NCBI GenBank assembly: GCA_031296305.1
Contig: JARLFZ010000001.1
Coordinates: 92,304 to 156,303 of the forward strand
From: Occallatibacter sp.
Lineage (GTDB): Bacteria; Acidobacteriota; Terriglobia; Terriglobales; Acidobacteriaceae
DNA length: 64,000 bases
Direction: 5' to 3'
A model generated the notes under the pieces. It ran no database searches. It saw nothing but the letters and a program-made list of their open reading frames with translations, and was not told the DNA's origin. This document shows positions 1-8,804 of this stretch, in pieces (positions within the stretch are counted from its first letter, which is position 1; each line of letters starts with the position of its first letter). The position numbers and the translations under genes were made by a program.

Positions 1-6
1 AATGCA

Positions 7-83
7 TGGTGGGCAGTGAGGGACTCGAACCCCCGACTTCCTGCTTGTAAGGCAGGCGCTCTAACCAACTGAGCTAACCGCCC
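7..83 (-). tRNA. tRNA-Val (anticodon TAC), CCA encoded
   Basis: Reading the minus strand gives a full cloverleaf. The acceptor arm is GGGCGGT paired with ACTGCCC, followed by discriminator A and an encoded CCA. The D arm is GCTC/GAGC, the anticodon stem CCTGC/GCAGG encloses the loop CTTACAA (anticodon TAC, reads GUA valine), and the T arm carries TTCGAGT. The 5' end is at 83. No second tRNA follows, so it is either single or the end of a cluster lying outside the window. Confidence 0.95.
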
Positions 84-173
84 ACTCCGCGCGCTTGGGC
101 TGCGCCTTTAGTCATGATAGCAGCGCGTTCACCATGCGAAAGGCGCCCCGGCGCAAGTTGATAAACTCACGGA

Positions 174-1055
174 GTGCGCCGTCTCATCGTCAACACCGAC
201 GATTTTGGACTGACCTCGGGCGTGAACCGAGCCATCATCGAGTTGCACGCAGCGGGCCTGGTCACGAGCGCCTCCCTGATGGCGCGCGCCGGCGCCACAG
301 ACGAGGCCGTCGAACTTGCCTGCGCGACACCGTCGCTCGGCGTCGGCTGTCATGTGGTTCTCGTCGATGGCGAGCCAGTGCTTCCGCCGGAAAAGATTTC
401 CAGCCTTGTCGATGCGCGGACCGGTCGTTTTCTGAATTCGCTCACAGCATTTCTGCTGCGCCTTTTCACAGGTCGCATCCCCGCAGAAGAGATCGAGGCC
501 GAAGCCGCTGCGCAAATCGCGTATTTGCAGCAACGCGGCGTGCAGCTGACGCATATCGACACGCACAAGCACGCGCACATTTTCTCCGCTGTGCTTCGTC
601 CCGTGCTGCGCGCCGCCCGTGCCGCCGGGATTCGCGCGGTGCGTCATCCCTTCGAGCCGGAATGGGCCGTCCGCGCCGCGATTGGCGCTCCATTGGCGCG
701 CGTGGTACAGATTGCGGCGCTTCGCCCGCTTGCCCCGCGCTCCAGGCACGCCATTGAACAGGGGGGATTTACCACAACCGACGGGACCATCGCTGTGGCC
801 GGCACGGGCACACTGAATGAGGCGACCCTGCGTTCCCTGCTCGAGCAGCTTCCTGCCGGCACATGGGAACTGGTGACGCATCCCGGCTACAGCGACGCGG
901 ATCTCGCGCGCGTGCGCACCCGCCTCCGGGCTTCGCGCGACGTCGAGCGCTTGGCCCTGACTGCAATCCAAGAGGTCCCCGGCATCGAGCTCATTTCCTT
1001 TGCCCAACTCGAAACTTCTGCCCCGGCCACGCCGGCGGACATGCTAACTCGTTGA
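174..1055 (+). CDS. ChbG/HpnK (YdjC-like) family carbohydrate deacetylase
   Basis: The 293-residue protein starts with GTG. It opens with the family signature IVNTDDFGLTSGVNRAI, where the DD pair is a metal ligand, and carries the second metal motif HIDTHKHAH near residue 125 and a late HPGYSD. These residues are typical of the TIM-barrel YdjC family, which removes N-acetyl groups from sugars (ChbG on chitobiose; HpnK in hopanoid side-chain synthesis). No hopanoid genes are nearby. It lies 78 bp upstream of bshA on the same strand, so the two may be co-transcribed. A role on a GlcNAc conjugate is possible but unproven; the true substrate is unknown. Confidence 0.8.
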   Translation: MRRLIVNTDDFGLTSGVNRAIIELHAAGLVTSASLMARAGATDEAVELACATPSLGVGCHVVLVDGEPVLPPEKISSLVDARTGRFLNSLTAFLLRLFTGRIPAEEIEAEAAAQIAYLQQRGVQLTHIDTHKHAHIFSAVLRPVLRAARAAGIRAVRHPFEPEWAVRAAIGAPLARVVQIAALRPLAPRSRHAIEQGGFTTTDGTIAVAGTGTLNEATLRSLLEQLPAGTWELVTHPGYSDADLARVRTRLRASRDVERLALTAIQEVPGIELISFAQLETSAPATPADMLTR

Positions 1056-1133
1056 CTTGCTTTTTCGCTGCATCTTGCGCATACCCAGCGCGCGTCCGTA
1101 ACGTAGTAATAGATCGAAGTTCAAGAAGGCAGC

Positions 1134-2288
1134 ATGCGCATCGGGATTACCTGTTATCCCACTTACGGAGGCTCCGGCGTTGTCGCGACGGAGCTGGGCA
1201 TTGAGCTTGCCGCGCTCGGCCACGAGATCCACTTCATCTCCTACTCCCAGCCCTTCCGCTTGAGCGGGCGTGACGACGGCATCTACTATCACGAGGTTCC
1301 CGTCTCCAGTTATCCGCTCTTCGAGTTTCCACCGTACGATCTGGCGCTGGCCTCGCGCATGTCCGAGGTGGCCGAGTATTACGGGCTCGATCTGCTGCAC
1401 GTGCATTATGCGATTCCGCACTCGGTTTCGGCACTGCTGGCACGCCAGATGCTCGCTGCGCGTGGCCGCCATCTGCCATTCGTGACCACCCTGCACGGTA
1501 CCGACATAACGCTGGTCGGACTCGATCGCAGCTATCTGCCCATCACGCGCTACGCCATTCAGGAAAGCGATGGCGTCACCAGCATCTCCAACTACCTGCG
1601 CGAGAGGACCATCGCGGACTTCGACATCACGCGGCCCATTGAGACCATCACGAATTTCGTGAATTGCGATGTGTATACACCCATCTCGGATGCGGCGCAA
1701 AAGGAAAAAGCGTGCGAACGCCACCACTTCGCGGCGCCTGATGAGCCCATCCTGATGCATCTTTCGAATTTCCGTCCCGTGAAGCGCGTGGGTGACGTGG
1801 TGAGGGTTTTTGCGCGCGTGGCGCAAGAGCGACCGGCACAGTTGGTGCTGGTGGGCGACGGCCCGGACCGCTCTTCCGCGGAATGGCTCGCACACGACCT
1901 CGGCATTCAGAGCCGCGTGCATTTCCTGGGCAAGCAGGAGCGCGTGAGCGAACTGCTGGCGCTGGCCGATCTGTTTCTGATGCCGAGCGAGCTTGAGTCG
2001 TTTGGTCTGGCCGCCCTCGAAGCCATGGCTTGCAAGGTTCCCACCATTGCCACGCGCGTCGGCGGCGTTCCGGAACTCATTGACGACGGCGTGACCGGCC
2101 TGCTATACCCCGTCGGCGACGTGGATGGTATGGCAGCGGGCGCCCTCAACCTGCTGAACGATCCGCCGCGACTGAAGGCCATGCGCGAAGCCGCCCGCCA
2201 GTCCGCGCAAAAACGTTTCTGCTCCAGTCTTGTGGTTCCACGCTACGTGCGCTTTTACGAGCAAGTGCTGGCCCAGACAGCGAAATAG
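1134..2288 (+). CDS. bshA: N-acetyl-alpha-D-glucosaminyl L-malate synthase BshA
   Basis: BshA transfers GlcNAc from UDP-GlcNAc to L-malate, the first step of bacillithiol synthesis. The 384-residue GT4-family protein has the usual N-terminal [19 protein letters not shown] loop, HVHYAIPHS near residue 85, [12 protein letters not shown] near 120, SNFRPVKRV at the start of the second Rossmann half, and the nucleotide-sugar motif [14 protein letters not shown] near residue 285. Length matches the family. The ATG is preceded by an AAGAAGG ribosome-binding site about 5 nt upstream. bshB and bshC are not in the window; the neighbouring deacetylase gene belongs to a different family from BshB (LmbE type). 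Confidence 0.92.
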   Translation: MRIGITCYPTYGGSGVVATELGIELAALGHEIHFISYSQPFRLSGRDDGIYYHEVPVSSYPLFEFPPYDLALASRMSEVAEYYGLDLLHVHYAIPHSVSALLARQMLAARGRHLPFVTTLHGTDITLVGLDRSYLPITRYAIQESDGVTSISNYLRERTIADFDITRPIETITNFVNCDVYTPISDAAQKEKACERHHFAAPDEPILMHLSNFRPVKRVGDVVRVFARVAQERPAQLVLVGDGPDRSSAEWLAHDLGIQSRVHFLGKQERVSELLALADLFLMPSELESFGLAALEAMACKVPTIATRVGGVPELIDDGVTGLLYPVGDVDGMAAGALNLLNDPPRLKAMREAARQSAQKRFCSSLVVPRYVRFYEQVLAQTAK

Positions 2289-2333
2289 AGCGATCGCTAC
2301 AATATTTCCGGCGTCCGTTCGTCTCCACAAGTG

Positions 2334-2930
2334 ATGGACATGCCGATGAGCCCCGCACTGATGACTGAGCAGGATCGACAAATCTCCGAGATGGTTGCGG
2401 AACAAGGCTCACGGCTGCGCAATTTTATCCGCAAACGCGTGCCCAACGAGGCTGACGCCGAGGATCTGCTGCAGGAAGTCTTTTCTGAAGTTGTTGAGGC
2501 ATTCCGGCTGCACGACCCCATCGCCGAGTGGAGCGCCTGGATGTTTCAGGTGGCGCGCAACCGCATCGTCGACTTTTTCCGCAGAAAGCAGCGCTGGACG
2601 TACGCCGGCAATCCTTCACCGGAGCCGGACGAAGCGGAGATTTCGCTTCTCGATAGTTTGCCCTCCCCGGACGCCGGACCTGCTGAAGCGTACGCGCAAA
2701 CAGTCCTGCTCGATGCACTGGAAGAAGCCCTCGATGAGCTTCCCGTCGAACAGCGCGAGGTTTTTATCGCGCACGAGGTCGACGGTGAGAGCTTCAAACA
2801 GATCGCCGCGCGCACTGGAGTCAGCGTCAACACGTTGCTCTCGCGCAAACATTATGCTGTAGCGCGCTTGCGCAGCCGATTGAGCGGCCTCTACAACGAA
2901 TTTCTGATCACAGGAGAAGAATCCAAATGA
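2334..2930 (+). CDS. ECF-type RNA polymerase sigma factor
   Basis: The protein of about 198 residues has sigma region 2 (EADAEDLLQEVFSEVVEAF, then WMFQVARNRIVDFFRRKQR) and region 4 (LDELPVEQREVFIAHEVDG, then FKQIAARTGVSVNTLLSRK with the helix-turn-helix). It lacks region 3, as expected for group 4 sigma factors. Starts are ambiguous: GTG at 2331, ATG at 2334, 2340 and 2361 are in frame and none has a clear Shine-Dalgarno. A TACAAT box at 2298-2303 could be its -10 element. The stop overlaps the start of the following membrane-protein gene (ATGA), so the pair is translationally coupled. The stimulus is unknown. Confidence 0.9.
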   Translation: MDMPMSPALMTEQDRQISEMVAEQGSRLRNFIRKRVPNEADAEDLLQEVFSEVVEAFRLHDPIAEWSAWMFQVARNRIVDFFRRKQRWTYAGNPSPEPDEAEISLLDSLPSPDAGPAEAYAQTVLLDALEEALDELPVEQREVFIAHEVDGESFKQIAARTGVSVNTLLSRKHYAVARLRSRLSGLYNEFLITGEESK

Positions 2931-3274
2931 ATAGCCAACGTCCACGCCGTTTTCGCAAGCTTCTTTTCATCGTGCCCACAGCCATTGCCGCAGCAGCACT
3001 GCTGGGCTGGGTGGTTATGAGTCTGTGGAACGGCCTCATGCCTCCGCTCTTTGGCCTGAAACTCGTCACATACTGGCAAGCCATCGGGCTCATGATCCTC
3101 TTCCGGCTGCTCTTCGGCAGCTTCGGCGGGCCCCGTGGCCGCGGGCACGGGCGTTGCCGCGGGGTCATGAGGGAGCGTTGGGAAGAGATGACTCCCGAGC
3201 AACGCCAGCAATTCCGCCAGCGCATGCAGGCTTATTGCCAGGCTCCCTCTTCCGATTCGACCCCTGCCGCATGA
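2927..3274 (+). CDS. small membrane protein coupled to the ECF sigma factor
   Basis: The 115-residue protein has a basic N-terminus (RPRRFRKLL), a first hydrophobic segment around residues 13-35, a second around 47-65 (YWQAIGLMILFRLLFGS), then a glycine/arginine stretch (GGPRGRGHGRCRG) and a short charged helix (RERWEEMTPEQRQQFRQRM) resembling the C-terminal helix of small sensor proteins. It overlaps the sigma gene by 4 bp. Position and topology suggest it modulates the sigma factor, as anti-sigma partners usually do, but it has no recognisable anti-sigma zinc motif. Function is inferred from context only. Confidence 0.75.
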   Translation: MNSQRPRRFRKLLFIVPTAIAAAALLGWVVMSLWNGLMPPLFGLKLVTYWQAIGLMILFRLLFGSFGGPRGRGHGRCRGVMRERWEEMTPEQRQQFRQRMQAYCQAPSSDSTPAA

Positions 3275-3278
3275 CCGC

Positions 3279-3304
3279 GCGGGCTCGACGGGAGTCGAGC
3301 CCGC
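3279..3304 (+). terminator. intrinsic terminator after the sigma operon
   Basis: A perfect 11-bp stem GCGGGCTCGAC with loop GGGA and its complement begins just after the stop of the membrane-protein gene and is followed by a pyrimidine-rich CTTCGGTTTCTTC. It lies between convergent genes and may serve both directions. Confidence 0.7.
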
Positions 3305-3361
3305 CTTCGGTTTCTTCAAGTTCCTGAGGCGACGCATCGAACTGCGACTCGCAGGGCTTCC

Positions 3362-4474
3362 CTACAAAGTGCGCTTGAACAACGGCGTGGCCACCAGCAG
3401 TGTGGTGATGCCGAAGACCACGAGAAACAGAAGGTCATGCCCGATGGCCACCCAGCCGCCGTCTTTGAGCAGAACCTCCTTGAAACCGTGGATCACATAG
3501 GTAAAGGGATCGACCACGCCGATGACCTGCATCCACTTGGGAAATGACGCTATGGGATACATGGCGCCCGAGGGATATAACAGCAGGACATTGAGCACGC
3601 CGAACATGGCGCGGGGCACGAGCGGGTCGTCGACACGCACCATGAGCAGAAACATCATGCCATTGAATGCAATAGAACCGGCAATGATCAGGCTCAACGT
3701 CTGCAGCATGATCACGGGATGAAAGACAATGCCCAGCCCGGCGATGAGCGACCCAATGACCACGATGGATATTCCGCTCAGCGTCGCCTTAATGGCGCCG
3801 GCGATATTCAGTCCGAATACCAGCTCCAGTTTCGTAATCGGCGTCACTAGGTAGCCTTCGTGCACGCCGCGCGCCTTGTCATCGATGTAGAGCATGCCGC
3901 CGCCGATCATCACCGAGATATACATCGCCAGCGCCACCGTCATCGGCAAAAGATACTTCAGATAATTCACGTACGGGTAAAGCTCGACAATTTCGAGTGC
4001 GATGGTCTTTGCAAGCCGGTCTTCAACCTGCGGCGCGTTCATGGCGTCCACAAGCAACCCCATCTCGCCTTCGAGGGTCGATGAAGTGAACAGATCAGAG
4101 TTATCGACGACGAGACCGAGTTTGGGCGCGTCCTGTGAGTAAACGCGGCGCGAATACTGCGCCGGAATAATTACGGCTGCATCGATTTTGCCGGTGCGCA
4201 CATCTTCGCGCGCCTGCACTTCACTGGTGTACTCGATGGTAGAGAAGGTTTTGATGTTCGCGGCCACGGCGTCGAAGGCCTCGCGCACCTTTACCGCCTG
4301 CGGTCCGTGGTCGTAATCCACCACCGCCACGTGGGTGCCCACGATCTTGCCCCCGAACGCGTTCCCGATGATTACGAGCTGCAGAATCGGCATCATGAGC
4401 GACATGATCATGAGCGTGGGCGAGCGGAAGAACTTGCGCATTTCGCGCTCGATAATGGCGAACATGCGATTCAT
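3362..4474 (-). CDS. ABC-2 type exporter permease
   Basis: The 370-residue protein matches the ABC-2 / YhhJ-YbhS architecture. It has a cytoplasmic start (IIEREMRKFFRSPTLMI), one membrane helix near residues 22-40, a large extracytoplasmic domain of about 140 residues (IVGTHVAVVDYDHGP and onward), then five helices from about residue 175 to the end, with the typical LYPSGAMYPIASFPKWMQ loop before the last ones. Its ATG overlaps the stop of the ATPase gene by 4 bp (ATGA). It is the last gene of the tetR-hlyD-ATPase-permease operon. Only one permease is present, so it probably works as a homodimer. Confidence 0.92.
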   Translation of the reverse strand: MNRMFAIIEREMRKFFRSPTLMIMSLMMPILQLVIIGNAFGGKIVGTHVAVVDYDHGPQAVKVREAFDAVAANIKTFSTIEYTSEVQAREDVRTGKIDAAVIIPAQYSRRVYSQDAPKLGLVVDNSDLFTSSTLEGEMGLLVDAMNAPQVEDRLAKTIALEIVELYPYVNYLKYLLPMTVALAMYISVMIGGGMLYIDDKARGVHEGYLVTPITKLELVFGLNIAGAIKATLSGISIVVIGSLIAGLGIVFHPVIMLQTLSLIIAGSIAFNGMMFLLMVRVDDPLVPRAMFGVLNVLLLYPSGAMYPIASFPKWMQVIGVVDPFTYVIHGFKEVLLKDGGWVAIGHDLLFLVVFGITTLLVATPLFKRTL

Positions 4475-5514
4475 GGGCGCGCTCCAGGCCGCGGCGGCAT
4501 GGTGAAAACAGGCTTCACCTGCTCGTCGCGCAGTTGCCGCCCGGTGTAGTGGATAAACACGTCGTCGAGTGTAGTGTTTTGCACGCTCAGCGAGGTGAGC
4601 GTCTCACCCAGGCTTGCCGCCAGCTCCACAATCTGCATGGTGGTCTTCGATCCCGACTTGGTGATGACGCGATAAAACCCCGCGCCCTCGGGTTGCACGC
4701 TGGTCACGCCTTCCATCGCCTCCAAGCGCGCCGGCCACGCTTCGTCGTCGCGGTCGAAATGCACTTCCACCACGTTCGCGCCGGCCACACTGTTCTTCAG
4801 CTCCACGGGTGTGCCCAGCGCCACCAGCTTGCCATGATCCACAATGGCGATGCGGTCGCACAGCTTGTCGGCCTCATCCATGTAGTGCGTGGTGAGGAGC
4901 ATGGTGAGGTTGCGCGTGGTCTTGAGCTTGTTCAGCATCTCCCATACCGCGATGCGCGAAACGGGGTCGAGGCCGGTGGTCGGCTCGTCCAGAAAAAAGA
5001 TGCGCGGATTGTGCACCAGGCCACGCGCGATCTCAAGCCTGCGCCGCATGCCGCCTGAAAGCGTTTTGGTCTGCGCATCGCGCCACTCGGTCAGATCGAC
5101 GGCTTCGAGCACCGCATCGATGTTTTTTTTGCGCTGCTCGCGCGGCACGCCGTAGAGCTTGGCGTAAATCGACAGGTTTTCCTCCAGGGTCAGGTCCTGG
5201 TCGCTGGTGAGCGCTTGAGGAATCACGCCGATTGCCTGCCGCACGTCGTCCGGGTCTTTACTCACGTCGTGTCCGGCCACAATGGCTTTGCCCGCGGTGA
5301 CCGGGATGAGCGTGGTCATCATGCGGATGAGCGTGCTCTTGCCTGCGCCGTTCGGTCCCAGCAGACCGAAGATCTCGCCCTCGGAGACGCTGAAATTCAC
5401 GTCCTTGACGGCTTCAAAGTCGCCGTAGCGTTTCCAAATTTGCTCCACCGCAATGGCCACAGGACGCGGTGCGCCGTTGCCATTTGCGGGCAAGCCGTTG
5501 TCGGGCGCGCTCAC
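4471..5514 (-). CDS. ABC transporter ATP-binding protein (drug-export type)
   Basis: The ATPase of 347 residues starts at GTG 5514, whose bases overlap the hlyD stop; a longer in-frame reading would run inside hlyD and is a shadow. Motifs in order: Walker A GPNGAGKST, Q-loop VIPQ, signature LSGGMRRRLEIARGLVH, Walker B RIFFLDEPTTGLDP, H-loop TTHYMDEA. The C-terminal 90 residues form the regulatory extension common in DrrA/NatA-like ATPases. It energises the permease encoded immediately downstream and works with the HlyD adaptor encoded upstream. The substrate is probably a hydrophobic toxic compound, inferred from family and from the TetR regulator. Confidence 0.92.
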   Translation of the reverse strand: MSAPDNGLPANGNGAPRPVAIAVEQIWKRYGDFEAVKDVNFSVSEGEIFGLLGPNGAGKSTLIRMMTTLIPVTAGKAIVAGHDVSKDPDDVRQAIGVIPQALTSDQDLTLEENLSIYAKLYGVPREQRKKNIDAVLEAVDLTEWRDAQTKTLSGGMRRRLEIARGLVHNPRIFFLDEPTTGLDPVSRIAVWEMLNKLKTTRNLTMLLTTHYMDEADKLCDRIAIVDHGKLVALGTPVELKNSVAGANVVEVHFDRDDEAWPARLEAMEGVTSVQPEGAGFYRVITKSGSKTTMQIVELAASLGETLTSLSVQNTTLDDVFIHYTGRQLRDEQVKPVFTMPPRPGARP

Positions 5515-6575
5515 TGCTTCACCAACTTTGCCTTGGGGATGTAGACCTCGGCCGTCATTCCGGGCACAAACTTCTCCCCGGGATTGGGGATGAGCAGCTT
5601 CAACTGAATCGTCTTGATGTCGCGCTTCATGCTGTTCACGTCGCGCTGCGTGGCAAAATCGCCCTCGGCCGACTTGGCGATCACGTAGCCCCATACGGTG
5701 ACGCCGCTGGGCATCACCACGCGCAAGCTGTCGTGCAGTTGCACGGCATCGGACTGCGTCTCGGGCAACGGCGCGTAAACCCAGGTCTGCGTCAGGTCCA
5801 TGATGGTGACAATGGGCGCTCCCGCGGCCACCACTTCACCCTGCCGCGCAGCCCACACGTCCACTTTGCCGTTGATGGGCGACATGATCTGTGAATATCC
5901 TTCTTCCACTTGCGCCTGTTCCGCCAGTGCGCGGGCGTTGGCCGCGTCGGCGCGGGTCTGATCTACCGTGCGCGCCGAGACCTCGGTTAACATTTCGTGA
6001 GCACGCGCCTGGCGAAGATTGGCCTGCGCGGCAGCAAGATTGTCGCGCGCCGCATCCACCGCGGCCTTGGCTGCGCGAAGGGCCGTCTCCATTTCGTCGC
6101 GCGTCTGTGTGCTATCGATTCCCTGCTCGGCCAGAGCGACTGCGCGGCTGGTATCGGCCTGCTGATGCTCATACTGCGCCTGGGCCTGCGCCAGAGCGGC
6201 CTGCGCCGCCTGCACCTGCGCCTCTGCGCTCACTACTGCGCTCGATGTCTCGCCGCGGTTCTGCTGTTCCGTATCTTCGGTGCTGTTCACCTTATAGCGC
6301 TGGCTCGCCTCTGTGGCCTCGGCAGCCTTCAGCTGAGCCTGCAGATCTTCGCTTTCGATCACCGCAATCAGCTCGCCTTGCGTCACGTCCTGTCCCTCTT
6401 CCACGGTCAGCGTCTGAATGCGTCCCGGAATTTTGGAGCTGACGATGACTTCGTTCGCATCCACAGTCCCGATCAGTTGCAAATCTGTGGAACGCCGCGT
6501 AGTGGTGAGATACCAGATCAGCGATCCCACCAACAGCACTCCAAGAAGAATAAAAACTCGATTTCGCGCGTTCAC
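5511..6575 (-). CDS. HlyD-family membrane-fusion (periplasmic adaptor) protein
   Basis: The 354-residue adaptor has one N-terminal membrane anchor (residues about 7-24, VFILLGVLLVGSLIWYL), a biotinyl-lipoyl half motif (VSSKIPGRIQTLTVEEGQDV), a long alanine/glutamine-rich coiled-coil hairpin (residues about 80-215), the second lipoyl half (SPINGKVDVWAARQGEVV) and a beta-barrel domain ending PGMTAEVYIPKAKL. It bridges the inner-membrane ABC exporter and an outer-membrane channel that is not encoded here. The gene follows tetR after 12 bp and overlaps the ATPase start by 4 bp. Confidence 0.93.
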   Translation of the reverse strand: MNARNRVFILLGVLLVGSLIWYLTTTRRSTDLQLIGTVDANEVIVSSKIPGRIQTLTVEEGQDVTQGELIAVIESEDLQAQLKAAEATEASQRYKVNSTEDTEQQNRGETSSAVVSAEAQVQAAQAALAQAQAQYEHQQADTSRAVALAEQGIDSTQTRDEMETALRAAKAAVDAARDNLAAAQANLRQARAHEMLTEVSARTVDQTRADAANARALAEQAQVEEGYSQIMSPINGKVDVWAARQGEVVAAGAPIVTIMDLTQTWVYAPLPETQSDAVQLHDSLRVVMPSGVTVWGYVIAKSAEGDFATQRDVNSMKRDIKTIQLKLLIPNPGEKFVPGMTAEVYIPKAKLVKQ

Positions 6576-6587
6576 TCGCTCGTCACC

Positions 6588-7322
6588 TCAAATGATCGAT
6601 TTCTGCTTGAATTCAGAAGTCTCCGGCATCGGCATATCGGCCAGCACCTTTGCTGCCAGCTCCGCTCCACGCTTCCGATCCTGGAAGAGAGCCTGGCCAA
6701 GAAACTCCACCGTCGACGCCCTCCGCGCCCGCAGCACCTCGGTGTCGAATGGCTCAAAAGGCATGATCAGCCGCCACACCGGCGCACTGAGAAAATAGAA
6801 GACATTGCCGCCCAAGGCCGAAAGCACAATCTGCAGCCATTCAATTTCGATCAACTCGCCCGACGCGATACCTTCACGCACCATCGACTGGAACATGGCA
6901 TGCAGCGGCGCGAAGATCCGTTTGGCCAGAATGGGCAACTCGCCTTCTTCGCCCTTATGTAGCCGGATCATCTCCTGCTGCATCAGGCTCTGGAACTCGC
7001 GCTGCGTCAGAATCCTGTCAAAATGCTCCAATGCCGCGCGCAGCAGCCGCTCTCCGGGGCTGGCTTCACGAAGAAATACAGCCATCGAACGGTCGCGCAC
7101 TCGCGCCGAGACCATTTCAAGTGCGGCGGCGTAGAGCTTTTCCTTGCTCTCGAAGTAGTAGTAGAGCAGTGCCTTGTTGACGCCGGCGGCGGCGGCGATC
7201 GACTCGGTGCGCGCCCCGGCCAAGCCATTCGCGGAAAACTCGGTCAGTGCGGCGTCAAGAATGCGGCTTCGCGTCTCGGCCGAACGGTCGGCTTGGGTTT
7301 CGGTATTGGGGTGCTGAGTCAT
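6588..7322 (-). CDS. TetR-family repressor of the exporter operon
   Basis: The 244-residue protein has a TetR N-terminal helix-turn-helix at about residues 18-65 (RSRILDAALTEFSANGLAGART, then IAAAAGVNKALLYYYFESKEKLY), and a C-terminal helical ligand domain with hydrophobic patches around residue 160-190. It is the first gene of the exporter operon. A perfect inverted repeat lies 5 bp upstream of its ATG (7328-7341), so autoregulation and control of the exporter are likely. The inducer is not evident. Confidence 0.92.
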   Translation of the reverse strand: MTQHPNTETQADRSAETRSRILDAALTEFSANGLAGARTESIAAAAGVNKALLYYYFESKEKLYAAALEMVSARVRDRSMAVFLREASPGERLLRAALEHFDRILTQREFQSLMQQEMIRLHKGEEGELPILAKRIFAPLHAMFQSMVREGIASGELIEIEWLQIVLSALGGNVFYFLSAPVWRLIMPFEPFDTEVLRARRASTVEFLGQALFQDRKRGAELAAKVLADMPMPETSEFKQKSII

Positions 7323-7327
7323 AATTA

Positions 7328-7341
7328 ACTAACTGGTTAGT
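7328..7341 (-). promoter_or_regulatory. TetR-type operator
   Basis: ACTAAC-TG-GTTAGT is a perfect 14-bp palindrome 5 bp upstream of the tetR start codon, in an AT-rich stretch that would overlap the promoter. Its form resembles the GTTAGTTAAC-like sites of many TetR proteins. Binding is inferred from position. Confidence 0.7.
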
Positions 7342-7441
7342 AAATTACCCCATATGACTCAGAGAAAACAAGCCCCTAAATGAAATTTGCTCAGGTTCCT
7401 CTGCAACTTAAAGATTCAATGTGCCTTATGAGCACCTACCT

Positions 7442-7843
7442 CTACCCCGCTCTAGCCATTAGCCGCCGCATCGGCTCATTGTCTGCGTACACTCGCCACT
7501 CCGACACCTTACCGTCTTCGACAAATGCCCGTAGCGCCGCCGGTGTCTTCCACTGGTTTTCCGCCGTGATCTTCCCACTGCCTGCGTAGGTTCCTTGCGC
7601 CGTACCGAGCAGCACCACGATCGGACCGTCGCAAAAGGTCTCCTCTACTGCAATCGAGTAATCCGGGACCATATTGAAATAGCCCTTCCATCCCGCACGC
7701 AACGCTTCGCGGCCCTGCATCACACCGCCAAGCGCATCAACAAAACGGTGTTCCTCCGACATCAATTCTGCCAGTGCGTCCACGTCCTGCCGGTTGATGG
7801 CGCGCACGAATGCACCCACAACTGCCTCAACAGATTCACTCAT
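7442..7843 (-). CDS. SnoaL-like / NTF2-superfamily protein
   Basis: The 133-residue protein has the alpha+beta cone pattern of SnoaL-like proteins: an N-terminal helix (VEAVVGAFVRAINRQDVDAL), EEHRFVDALGGVMQGREALR, a central IAVEETFCDGPIVVLLGTAQGTY strand pair, and a final strand GKVSEWRVYADNEPMRRLM. These proteins are polyketide cyclases, isomerases or small binding proteins, and the specific role cannot be told from sequence. The start has a purine-rich GGGGAGGAGGAGG stretch upstream. It lies 29 bp before the purU stop-side region and shares its strand; co-transcription with purU (upstream) is plausible. Confidence 0.75.
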   Translation of the reverse strand: MSESVEAVVGAFVRAINRQDVDALAELMSEEHRFVDALGGVMQGREALRAGWKGYFNMVPDYSIAVEETFCDGPIVVLLGTAQGTYAGSGKITAENQWKTPAALRAFVEDGKVSEWRVYADNEPMRRLMARAG

Positions 7844-7872
7844 ACAGCCTCGCCTCCTCCTCCCCGCCGCTC

Positions 7873-8721
7873 TTAGTCAAACACCACCGTCTTGTTCCCG
7901 TAGCACAGGATGCGCCGGTCGAGGTGCCAGCGTACGGCACGGGAAAGCACCATGCGTTCCAGGTCCCTGCCCCGCGCCACCAGATCCTCCACCTGGTCGC
8001 GGTGCGAAATGCGCGCCACGTCCTGCTCGATAATCGGACCGTCATCGAGAACCTCGGTGACGTAATGGCTCGTTGCCCCGATAAGCTTGACGCCACGGGC
8101 ATGAGCCGCGTGGTACGGCCGCGCGCCGGTAAAGGCGGGCAAAAACGAGTGATGCACGTTGATGATCCCGGCCGGAAAACGCGCCACAAATCCCGGCGAG
8201 AGAATTTGCATATACCTAGCCAGGATAATGAGCTCAATCTTGTCCCGCTCCAGCATTTCGAGTTGCCGTACTTCAGCGGCGGCGCGGGTTTCTGTCGTTA
8301 CCGCCACATACTCGAAGGGCACATTGTAAAAAGCCGCCAGATTTGCCACATCGCGGTGGTTCGAAATAACAAGCGGAATCTCACAGACCAGCTCACCCGT
8401 GCGCCAGCGGTGCAGGAGATCGGCCATACAGTGCAGATACTGCGAGCAGAAGAGCGCCACCCGCGGCTTGCGCGCGCTCGAGGTGAGCTTCCACGTCATG
8501 TTGAGTTCAGAGGCGAGCACGGCATAGGCAGCGCGAAAGCCCTCGAGGTCGAAGCCATCCAGCTCGAACTCCACGCGCATGAAGAACAGACCGAGGCCGC
8601 GGTCGATGTGCTGGTCGGCGTGCAAAATGTTGGCGCCACGCTCGAAGAGCAGTCCCGACACGCGCGCCACCAGGCCCTTGCGATCGGGGCAATCGATCAA
8701 CAGAACCGCTGAATCTTTCAT
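7873..8721 (-). CDS. purU: formyltetrahydrofolate deformylase PurU
   Basis: PurU hydrolyses 10-formyl-THF to formate and THF, balancing the one-carbon pool. The 282-residue protein has an N-terminal ACT domain (residues about 3-80, VLLIDCPDRKGLVARVSG) and a formyltransferase-like domain with NHRDVANLAAFYNVPF, the ARYMQILSPGFVARFP segment, NVHHSFLPAFTGARPYHAAHARGVK containing the catalytic His, and GATSHYVTEVLDDGPIIEQDV with the catalytic Asp. Length and motif order match the family. It stands after the inositol-phosphate synthase gene on the same strand with an intervening hairpin. Confidence 0.95.
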   Translation of the reverse strand: MKDSAVLLIDCPDRKGLVARVSGLLFERGANILHADQHIDRGLGLFFMRVEFELDGFDLEGFRAAYAVLASELNMTWKLTSSARKPRVALFCSQYLHCMADLLHRWRTGELVCEIPLVISNHRDVANLAAFYNVPFEYVAVTTETRAAAEVRQLEMLERDKIELIILARYMQILSPGFVARFPAGIINVHHSFLPAFTGARPYHAAHARGVKLIGATSHYVTEVLDDGPIIEQDVARISHRDQVEDLVARGRDLERMVLSRAVRWHLDRRILCYGNKTVVFD

Positions 8722-8766
8722 GGTTCTTTCAGATTACGCCATGGGCCAAACAGAATACGAAACGGT

Positions 8767-8798
8767 GCCCCCGGTCCCTCGCATTCGGGGACCGGGGC
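8767..8798 (-). terminator. hairpin between ino1 and purU
   Basis: GCCCCCGGTCCC and GGGGACCGGGGC form a nearly perfect GC-rich stem with one bulge, directly downstream of the ino1 stop on the minus strand, followed there by ACCGTTTCGTATTCTG. It probably terminates or attenuates ino1 transcription before purU. Confidence 0.55.
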
Positions 8799-8804
8799 AG
8801 AACG

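Noticed and set aside
5997..6962. 321-codon plus-strand frame over hlyD and tetR
   Set aside because: Arginine/histidine-rich shadow of two genes with clear families on the other strand.
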